This document shows positions 57,929 through 64,000 of a stretch of 64,000 nucleotides of DNA, piece after piece. Each line of letters begins with the position of its first letter. Position 1 is the first letter of the stretch. A program made the position numbers and the translations under genes. The stretch covers positions 372,001-436,000 of the forward strand of contig NZ_BCQT01000010.1 in assembly GCF_001552215.1 (NCBI RefSeq). The letters run 5' to 3'. Below the pieces are notes generated by a model that saw only the letters and a list, made by a program, of their open reading frames with translations, had not been told where the DNA came from and did not search any database. This DNA comes from Actinomadura macra NBRC 14102 (GTDB lineage: Bacteria > Actinomycetota > Actinomycetes > Streptosporangiales > Streptosporangiaceae).

Positions 57929-59649
57929 CGCGACTGCTCCTCCACCAGCCGGGCCCAGAGGGGCGAGGACGGCTGGAAGACCCGATCCTTGACCCTGGGT
58001 GGACGCTCACCCGCCTCGACGCGGCGCCGCCAGTCCTCGAAGAACAGCTCCGGCCGCGCCGGGAGGACACTGAGCGGCGCCAGCGCCCGCTGCTCCCGGG
58101 CCCGCCGGTACCCGGCCGACTCCTCGGCCAGGCGCGCGTCCAGGGCGTCGGTGAGGGCCTGGAGTTCGGCGTCGGCGACCCGCCCCTGGACGGCGACCGC
58201 CGCCTGATGGGCCGGGACCTCGGTCCGCGCGGGATCCAGCCGCCACGTCATGTTCCGCACTTCGAGCCCGGTGTCGGAGACGGCGGCCGACAGCGCCCGC
58301 AGCGCCTCGTACTCCCGCAGCCGCTCCCCCGCCGCCGACAGCGTCGTGTCCCGGCCGCAGTACTCGACGCGCGGCGTCCGGCCGGTGAAGCCGGTCACCC
58401 GGACGATGTCGCGGGTCGCGCAGCGGTACAGCCCGCCGATGTGCGACAGCACGACGTGGTAGTCCCGGCCCCGTTCCAGCTCGTGGACGAGGACCGTCCG
58501 CGACTCGCCGTGGATCTCGTCCTCGGCCGGGACGAACTCGTAGAAGCAGGACGGGGTCATCAGGGGCCCGGCGGTGGGATGGCGGTCCACCGGCGCCGCC
58601 AGCGGCCCCTCGCACGAGCCCAGCGGCGCAGGCAGCACCCGCACCCGCGGGCCGTACTCCTGCGCCACCCAGGGGAGGTAGAGCCGCGCGACGTAGGTGG
58701 TCCAGGCGAGCACCACGTCGAGCCGGGGCCACAGGTCGCACGGCCGGACGGTGCCGAGCCGGTGCGCCGCCTGCTCGATGACGCGGGCGCGTGCGGGATC
58801 GGGGGCGCGGAACGGCTCCCCGCCGAGCGTGCCGTCGTGGATCTCCTTGATGATCCGCGGCCACCACAGCCCGAGCTGGTACGGCAGCGCGGCGGCGATG
58901 GCGGGGTTGACCGCAATGACGGCGCGGACGTCGCGCTCGGCGGCCAGCCGCAGCCGCAGGTAGGTGCGTTCCCAGGGATCGCTTCCGTCGAACCCTTCGG
59001 GCAGCTTGCTCCACGGGGCGCGGTTGCCGAGTCCGGTGGCGATGTCCTCGCCGATGCGCTTGTAGTCGAGCTGGCTGGGTCCGATGTGCGGCTGGCCGCC
59101 CTCGGTGCGTCCCATCCGGGAGTACGGGTCCTGCCACAGGTTGAGGACCGAGTCGTCCGCGGCGGTCAACCCCGGATGGTGCTCGACCGCCGTCGCGAGC
59201 CCGGCGAAGTAGAACGGCAGGAAGCTCTGCTTCAGGTAGCGCACGGTGACCGGGATCCGTTTCTCCACGCCGGTCGTGCCGCTACTGGAGAAGTAGACGA
59301 TCGGATCCTCGCTGGACAGGACCCCCGGCTCGCCACCGATGACCCGGTCCAGCCAGGGCGCCAGCTCCTCGTGCGCGCGGATCGGCACCGCCGCACGGTA
59401 GTCGTCCACGCTTTTGACGAGGGCGAAGCCGTGGGAGCGGCCGAAGGCCGATTCCCGGTTCGCCTCGACCGCCGCGGCGAGGACCGTCGACTGCACTGCC
59501 TGCGGATCGGCCAGCGCTTCGCGGAACCGGGCCAGCTCGGCGCGGGCACGGCGGCGGATGCCGTCCGCCCGCCCGGCGGGGGTTCCGGGGTCGGCGGTTC
59601 CCGCCTGGGGTAACTCCACTTGGGGTAACGAACCTTCGGGCAATTGCAT
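57925..59649 (-). CDS. GH3-family acyl-acid amido synthetase
   Basis: The 574-residue product is of the GH3 family, which activates a carboxylic acid as acyl-AMP and joins it to an amino acid. The ATP loop YFSSSGTTGVEKRIPVT (about residue 120), LRLAAERDVRAVIAVNPAI, FYEFVPAEDE and YHVVLSHIGGLYRCATRDIVRVTGF are the family blocks. Plant GH3 enzymes conjugate jasmonate or auxin; bacterial ones act in natural-product pathways and are mostly uncharacterised. ATG 59649 with GAAAGG eight bases before is preferred; GTG 59655 is an alternative. The stop overlaps the HMGR-kinase start by ATGA. Confidence 0.88.
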   Translation of the reverse strand: MQLPEGSLPQVELPQAGTADPGTPAGRADGIRRRARAELARFREALADPQAVQSTVLAAAVEANRESAFGRSHGFALVKSVDDYRAAVPIRAHEELAPWLDRVIGGEPGVLSSEDPIVYFSSSGTTGVEKRIPVTVRYLKQSFLPFYFAGLATAVEHHPGLTAADDSVLNLWQDPYSRMGRTEGGQPHIGPSQLDYKRIGEDIATGLGNRAPWSKLPEGFDGSDPWERTYLRLRLAAERDVRAVIAVNPAIAAALPYQLGLWWPRIIKEIHDGTLGGEPFRAPDPARARVIEQAAHRLGTVRPCDLWPRLDVVLAWTTYVARLYLPWVAQEYGPRVRVLPAPLGSCEGPLAAPVDRHPTAGPLMTPSCFYEFVPAEDEIHGESRTVLVHELERGRDYHVVLSHIGGLYRCATRDIVRVTGFTGRTPRVEYCGRDTTLSAAGERLREYEALRALSAAVSDTGLEVRNMTWRLDPARTEVPAHQAAVAVQGRVADAELQALTDALDARLAEESAGYRRAREQRALAPLSVLPARPELFFEDWRRRVEAGERPPRVKDRVFQPSSPLWARLVEEQSR

Positions 59650-59680
59650 GTGCACGGCCTTTCGTGGATACCGCTGAAGG

Positions 59681-59747
59681 ACTGCGGGGCAAGGCTGCGG
59701 GGCAGGACTGCGGGGTGGGACTGCGGGGGCGGGGTGCGACTGCGGGG
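59681..59747 (+). repeat. Minisatellite of ACTGCGGGG units
   Basis: (A/G)CTGCGGGG occurs at 59681, 59694, 59707, 59720 and 59739, with 13-base spacing for the first four. It fills the gap between the aaRS-like gene and the GH3 gene, which have no other spacer. Confidence 0.8.
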
Positions 59748-59752
59748 TGGGG

Positions 59753-60868
59753 CTAGAGGAAGACGTCGTCGAGAAGGCGACGGGCCGGCGTGCGGTTGTT
59801 CTTCGCGAGGATTCCGCAGGTCAGCGAGTAGGGACTGACCCAGCCGGACGGGGTCAGGTGGCGGCGCAGTTCCCCGACGGGATCGGCATCGCGGTCCGCA
59901 CGGGCGAGCAGATCGGCAGCCCGGCGCATGGCGCGGCGGAGCAGCCCGGTATCGAGCGGGGTGTCCCCCTTCCGCTGCAACGTCGCGATGAAATAGAGCC
60001 GCATCCCCAGGCGGTAGACATCGGGCTCGACGTGGGGCAGGCACAGCGCCGACAGCTCGTCCAGTGCCGTGCCCGCCCAGCCGCCCTCCCGGCTGGTCCC
60101 GGTGACGCCCGCCAGGGGCACCCGGCCGAGCGCCAGCCGTGACGTCACGGCTCCCAGGTGCCCGAGAATCCGCTCGACCAGCGCGTAGTCGTGCCCGATC
60201 TCCTCGTCGTGGACGAGCAGGACCCGGTCGTGCCCGGCGATCATCGGGACCAGGTCGCGCAGCACCATCAGCAGGTAGTTGGCGTGCCCGTCCGCGCTGA
60301 CCACCCTGCGCAGCGGCATTCCCCAGCGGGTGCCGTCCAGGTAGACGGGCCCGCCGAACCGGCGGTGGTCCAGGGCGAGACCCCGGTCGGCGAGCATCTC
60401 GATCAGTTCCCCGGTTCCCACCCGGTAGGGCTGGTCGAGGAAGAGACCCGGATCGGTCACATGCAGCACTTCGAGCTGCTCACTCCACAGGCGGAGGATC
60501 CGCTCACTGGCGGGATGGATCCAGCCCTGTTCCGCCCGCTCCGCGTACGGCCGCAGCGCAGCGAACGACGGCATCGGCTCGGCATGTGCCTTCACGTAGA
60601 GCTCGCCCAGCTCATGCACGGACCGCCGGGCGAAATCGGTGTCACCGGATGTCCGGTCGAGGTATTCCCAGTACCGCATCGTCTGCCCGGTCAGGCAGGC
60701 GGAGCGCGTGTTCCACAGGCATGTCACATCACCCAGGGCGCGGGTGCTCCGGTACAGCACGTCCACCCACAGGAACCCTTTCGCATGGGTGGGCAAGATC
60801 GGTTTGGTCGGTGTGATCGTGATCGGTGCGATGAGTAATCGGCCACCCCCGGCCGAGTCGTTCGAAAT
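59753..60868 (-). CDS. Class I aminoacyl-tRNA-synthetase-like protein, probable AUU start
   Basis: The ~371-residue product begins with ...RLLIAPITITPTKPILPTHAKG, a first strand and HAKG motif (residues 28-31) in the form of the class I HIGH signature, followed by FLWVDVLYRSTRALGDVTCLWN. Later blocks DGHANYLLMVLRDL and RVLLVHDEEIGHDYALVERILGHLG fit the second half of the Rossmann fold. KMSKS and a tRNA anticodon domain are not visible, so it may use ATP and an amino acid for a biosynthetic ligation. The only ATG/GTG/TTG codon near the start is TTG 60796, which would cut off the first strand. ATT 60868 has AAAGGAG ten bases before it and an in-frame stop just upstream. Confidence 0.55.
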   Translation of the reverse strand: MSNDSAGGGRLLIAPITITPTKPILPTHAKGFLWVDVLYRSTRALGDVTCLWNTRSACLTGQTMRYWEYLDRTSGDTDFARRSVHELGELYVKAHAEPMPSFAALRPYAERAEQGWIHPASERILRLWSEQLEVLHVTDPGLFLDQPYRVGTGELIEMLADRGLALDHRRFGGPVYLDGTRWGMPLRRVVSADGHANYLLMVLRDLVPMIAGHDRVLLVHDEEIGHDYALVERILGHLGAVTSRLALGRVPLAGVTGTSREGGWAGTALDELSALCLPHVEPDVYRLGMRLYFIATLQRKGDTPLDTGLLRRAMRRAADLLARADRDADPVGELRRHLTPSGWVSPYSLTCGILAKNNRTPARRLLDDVFL

Positions 60869-60891
60869 GACGGTTCAGCTCCTTTCCCGAG

Positions 60892-62277
60892 TTAGCGCGC
60901 TCCCGCCGCCCGTCCGGCGGGACGCGGTTCCGGCCGCGGGGGGCTCCGGATGTCCTGCGTGCACAGCAGCGCGATCAGGCCCCCGCCGGCGGTGCCGGCG
61001 GCGGCCAGGGTGAACAGCAGGTCCAGGCCGGAGTGCTGGTAGGCCGCGCCCAGCGCCGGCACGGCGAACGCCGTGCCCACCTGGCGGAGGGCCATGATGA
61101 TCCCGCCGGCCATCCCGGCCCGGCGCGCGTCCACCCCGTACACCGCGACCTGGTTGAGGACGGTGGAGCTGGCCCCGAGGCCGACGCCCATCACCGCGAG
61201 CCCGCACATCACCACCGTCCACCCGGACGAGGCGTCGAGCGCGGTCAGCAGCGCCAGCCCCGCCGCGGTGAACCCGGCCGTGCCGCCGACCGCCCACCGT
61301 GTCGGCACCCGCCCGGCCAGCGGCGCCGACAGCAGCGCCGACAGGAACGCCGCCACCCCGAACGGCAGCAGGCATAACCCCGTCTTCAGGGGGCCGAGCC
61401 CCCGGACCTGCTGCACGTACAGCGCCAGGTAGGTGGCCGCCGCGACCACGGCGCCCTGGTTGAGCAGGGCCACGAGCGCGTTCGCCGCGTAGCCGCGGCC
61501 GGCGAGGAGCCGCAGGTCCACCACCGGGTCGGCGGCCCGCCGTTCGATCATCGCGAAGGACGCCAGCAGCACGCCCGCCACGCCGAACAGGGCCAGCACC
61601 AGCGGATCGTCCCAGCCGTCCCCGCCGGCCCTGACGCAGGCCATCACCAGCGCGGCCAGCGCGACGGTCAGCGTCGCGGTCCCGGCCCAGTCGACCCGGC
61701 CGCGGCGCCGCGGCCCCGGCGCGGGCAGCCGCCGCCATCCGAGGCACACCACGGCGGCGCCGATCGGCACGTTGACCAGGAACACCGCCCGCCAGCCCGC
61801 CCACTGGGCCAGCCCGCCGCCGAGCAGCGGCCCGACGGCGATCGCGCTCGCCACCGTCGCCCCGAAGACGCCCAGCGCGACGTCGCGCCGGCGCTGCTCC
61901 GGAAAAGCGTCGGTGATCAGGGCGAGCGCGATCCCGAGCAGCATCGCCGCGCCTGCGCCCTGCACCGTGCGGGCCGCGGCGAGCCATCCGACCGTCGGCG
62001 CGAGGCCGCAGGCCAGCGACGCGGCGCTGAACACGGCCGTCCCGCCGAGGAACACCGTCCGCCGCCCGAACCGGTCCCCGAACGCGGCGGCGACCAGCAG
62101 CAGCGCCGCGAGCGGGACCACGTAGGCGTCGACCACCCATTGCAGGTCCGCCAGTCCCGCGTGCAGATCCCGCTGCACGTCGGCGAGCGCGACCGCGACG
62201 ACCGTGATGTCGAGCACCATCATGAACGTCGTCGCGCACACGCACGCCAGAGTGGCGAGCCTGTGCATCCGTTCCAT
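60892..62277 (-). CDS. MFS transporter, DHA2/EmrB-QacA type
   Basis: The 461-residue transporter has about 14 membrane helices. Landmarks are VLDITVVAVALADVQRDLH in helix 1 (D1 motif), GDRFGRRTVFLGG between helices 2 and 3, and GVFGATVASAIAVGPLLGGGLAQWAGWRAVFLVN (motif C), which identify a drug:H+ antiporter. It is the first gene of the operon with the aaRS-like, GH3 and HMGR-kinase genes, 23 bases before the AUU start, so it probably exports the product. The C-terminal ~20 residues are Arg/Pro-rich and soluble. Confidence 0.9.
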   Translation of the reverse strand: MERMHRLATLACVCATTFMMVLDITVVAVALADVQRDLHAGLADLQWVVDAYVVPLAALLLVAAAFGDRFGRRTVFLGGTAVFSAASLACGLAPTVGWLAAARTVQGAGAAMLLGIALALITDAFPEQRRRDVALGVFGATVASAIAVGPLLGGGLAQWAGWRAVFLVNVPIGAAVVCLGWRRLPAPGPRRRGRVDWAGTATLTVALAALVMACVRAGGDGWDDPLVLALFGVAGVLLASFAMIERRAADPVVDLRLLAGRGYAANALVALLNQGAVVAAATYLALYVQQVRGLGPLKTGLCLLPFGVAAFLSALLSAPLAGRVPTRWAVGGTAGFTAAGLALLTALDASSGWTVVMCGLAVMGVGLGASSTVLNQVAVYGVDARRAGMAGGIIMALRQVGTAFAVPALGAAYQHSGLDLLFTLAAAGTAGGGLIALLCTQDIRSPPRPEPRPAGRAAGAR

Positions 62278-62718
62278 CCGCCGGTTCCCCGATGAAGGAT
62301 GCGGCGTCAGGCGTCCGGAGGCCGCCGTGGCAGCCGGATGTCCCGGCCCCCGCGAGCGCGGCTCACACCGGACCGCCGAGTGCGCGTGAAATTCTCACGA
62401 ATGATTTCATTGATCAGATCAACCCCCGCTAGATCCAGATCAGTTTGCAGGAGAAATCCGAAATCTGCCAGGAGCTGACCTGATCAGGCCAGTGGGGCGC
62501 ACAAAATTCTACGCAGTGCGCATTCTCATCAGTGCTTATTCAACAGCGTAACGAGTGATGCCCGCACCGTAATCGTGACTACTCTTGACAACATGGAGTA
62601 TATGGGCCGGAGCCTGTGCCGACCGAGAATAGGACCTCGATCGGCACAATGCTCCGCCGCAATTCCGGGATGATTTCCCGACCGGATCATGACAACGGAC
62701 GGTCCAGCGGCAACACCG
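62278..62718. other. Intergenic region between SBP gene and MFS operon
   Basis: No gene found. The part from about 62390 to 62600 is AT-rich (e.g. ATTCTCACGAATGATTTCAT) and should hold the promoter of the MFS operon on the minus strand; I could not fix boxes. A large hairpin lies at 62616-62647. Confidence 0.5.
62616..62647. terminator. Hairpin downstream of substrate-binding protein gene
   Basis: GTGCCGACCGAG (62616-62627) pairs with CTCGATCGGCAC (62636-62647) at 11 of 12 positions with an 8-base loop. It starts 72 bases after the SBP stop on the minus strand. No T tract, but the stem is stable. Confidence 0.6.
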
Positions 62719-64000
62719 TCAGCCGGATGTGCCGGGGTTCCAGGACAGAACGTCCAGGGCCCCGTTGAGCCCGTAGCGGCCGAGACCGTTCACGCCATTG
62801 GCGAAGAGGTAGTTCTCGATCGTCGCGATGGGCACGAACCATGCTTCGTCGAGAACGGTCTTGTTCAGCGCCCGCGCGGCGTCCTGCTGGCCCGCCGCCG
62901 GCGCGGAGGCGAGCCTCGCGAACACCTTGCTGATCTCGGCGCTCCGGCTCTGGAACGGGTTGAGCGGTGACGTGGCGCCGGTGAAGTTGAACAGGGCGTT
63001 GGCGAACATCGGGGTCGCGAGCCGGAACGTCGTCACCGCGTACTTGTGCGAGGTCAGCTCCGCCACGAACTTGTTGAGGTCGTTGCCCACGTTGTTCAGG
63101 GACACCCGCACGCCGACCTTGGCGAGCTGCGCGACGACGGCCTGCGACACGACGTTCATGCCGAAGAGGGAAAGGTCGACGAGCTTGGCGTCGATGCCGT
63201 TGGGGTAACCCGCGTCCGCGAGCATCTTCTTGGCCTTGGCCGGGTCGTAGGTGTAGGCGTTCTTGAGGGCGGGGTCGTAGCCGTCGGTGTCTGCGGGCGC
63301 GATCTGCGCGGACGGCGTGTACCCGGCGCCCAGCGCCTTCGCTATCGCGTTCCGGTCGATCGCGTAGTTCAGCGCCTGCCGGACCCTCCGGTCACCGAGC
63401 GCGGGCGTCGTCTTGCCCGCCCGGTCGATCAGATAGAGCGCCAGGACGCCGGGGTCTCCGGACAGCACCTTCACGTTCCGCCCGCGCGCCTGCGGGGCGA
63501 GGGTCGCGGAGGCGTTGAGGTCCACGTCGATCTGCCCGCTGTTGAGCGCCTGGAGCGCGGAGTTGGGGTCGCCGATCACCTTGATCACGACCCGGTCCCA
63601 GCGCTGCGCGTCCGGCCGGTAGTAGTTCGGGTTCTTCGTCAGCGTGTAGTGGTCGCCCGCGACGGTGGCCGAGGTGTCCAGCGTGTACGCACCGGCGCCG
63701 AACGTCCGCGTCGTGAGCTGCGCCGGGTTCTTCAGCCCGGCGGGGCTGATGACGTCGCCCCAGTTGACGAGCTGGCTGAACACGTAGGGCAGGATCGGGT
63801 TCGGGGACGACAGGTCCACCTGGACGGTCGAGCCGCCGGTGACCTTCGCGCCGGTCACGCCGGTCAGGAACGGGCTCATCGAACCGGGGGTCTTGAGGTA
63901 GTGGCCGATGGTCGCGGCGACGGCCTCGGCGGTCACGGCGGAGCCGTCCGCGAACTTCACGCCGGAGCGGATCGTCATGTCGAACCGCGTGTTCCGCTTC
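62719..64000 (-). CDS. ABC transporter substrate-binding protein, family 5, truncated at window edge
   Basis: The last 427 residues of a peptide/nickel-type solute-binding protein are present; the signal peptide and N-terminal part lie beyond the window. The visible start FDMTIRSGVKFADGSAVTAEAV is the usual mid-N-terminal block of SBP_bac_5, followed by VVIKVIGDPNSALQALNSGQIDV, RVRQALNYAIDRNAIAKALG and DPAKAKKMLADAGYP. It ends LDVLSWNPGTSG. It binds oligopeptides, nickel complexes or another ligand outside the cell. The permeases are presumably beyond the window. Confidence 0.88.
   Translation of the reverse strand, partial: KRNTRFDMTIRSGVKFADGSAVTAEAVAATIGHYLKTPGSMSPFLTGVTGAKVTGGSTVQVDLSSPNPILPYVFSQLVNWGDVISPAGLKNPAQLTTRTFGAGAYTLDTSATVAGDHYTLTKNPNYYRPDAQRWDRVVIKVIGDPNSALQALNSGQIDVDLNASATLAPQARGRNVKVLSGDPGVLALYLIDRAGKTTPALGDRRVRQALNYAIDRNAIAKALGAGYTPSAQIAPADTDGYDPALKNAYTYDPAKAKKMLADAGYPNGIDAKLVDLSLFGMNVVSQAVVAQLAKVGVRVSLNNVGNDLNKFVAELTSHKYAVTTFRLATPMFANALFNFTGATSPLNPFQSRSAEISKVFARLASAPAAGQQDAARALNKTVLDEAWFVPIATIENYLFANGVNGLGRYGLNGALDVLSWNPGTSG

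Overview
The window is 64 kb of very GC-rich DNA. Gene starts overlap preceding stops (ATGA/GTGA), GTG starts are common, and the gene families present (a Streptomyces-type XRE regulator, a sulfur leader peptide, LanL, a DHA2 MFS pump) point to a filamentous actinomycete. An Actinomadura/Streptosporangiales-type organism is my best guess; this is inference from gene content, not a phylogeny. No rRNA, tRNA, CRISPR array, transposase or phage gene was seen. The window is dominated by specialised and accessory metabolism.

Layout. (1) 1-9.8 kb: the end of an XRE regulator, then on the minus strand a P450 with an FAD-oxidase/TauD fusion (one operon), and a second operon encoding a 9-Cys protein, an MNIO (DUF692) enzyme, a DUF2063 partner and a VioB-type ferritin-like protein. 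The second operon looks like an undescribed peptide-modifying system. (2) 10.1-28.1 kb, plus strand: a large organosulfur-scavenging island. It opens with a cysteine-containing leader peptide (putative attenuator) and continues with a sulfonate ABC transporter, two AprA/AprB-like flavoprotein-ferredoxin pairs, SfnG- and SfnB-like proteins and an SfnC/DszC-like acyl-CoA-dehydrogenase-fold enzyme, SsuD, four further luciferase-like monooxygenases and two flavin reductases. (3) 28.2-32.2 kb: a secreted tripeptidyl aminopeptidase, gene remnants, and an ArsR/SRPBCC pair. (4) 32.3-40.8 kb, minus strand: a complete lanthipeptide cluster (LanL with retained zinc ligands, prolyl-oligopeptidase, 51-residue precursor, heterodimeric ABC exporter), preceded by an operator-rich, AT-richer promoter region. 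(5) 41.6-52 kb: a STAS protein and a carotenoid cluster (CrtI, CrtB, CrtA-like, GT2, second CrtI-like, CruF-like) that also contains divergent PlsX and PlsY paralogues, suggesting an acylated carotenoid glycoside. (6) 52-54 kb: Hsp20 with its MerR regulator and a VOC protein. (7) 54-62.3 kb, minus strand: an unfamiliar operon with an MFS pump, a class I aminoacyl-tRNA-synthetase-like protein (possibly starting at AUU), a GH3 amido synthetase, an HMG-CoA-reductase/aminoglycoside-phosphotransferase-type kinase fusion, a P-loop nucleotide kinase and an unknown protein. (8) Window end: part of a peptide-type ABC substrate-binding protein.

The strongest candidates for new biology are the MNIO/ferritin/Cys-rich operon, the HMGR-kinase/GH3/aaRS-like operon, and the PlsX/PlsY pair in the carotenoid cluster.
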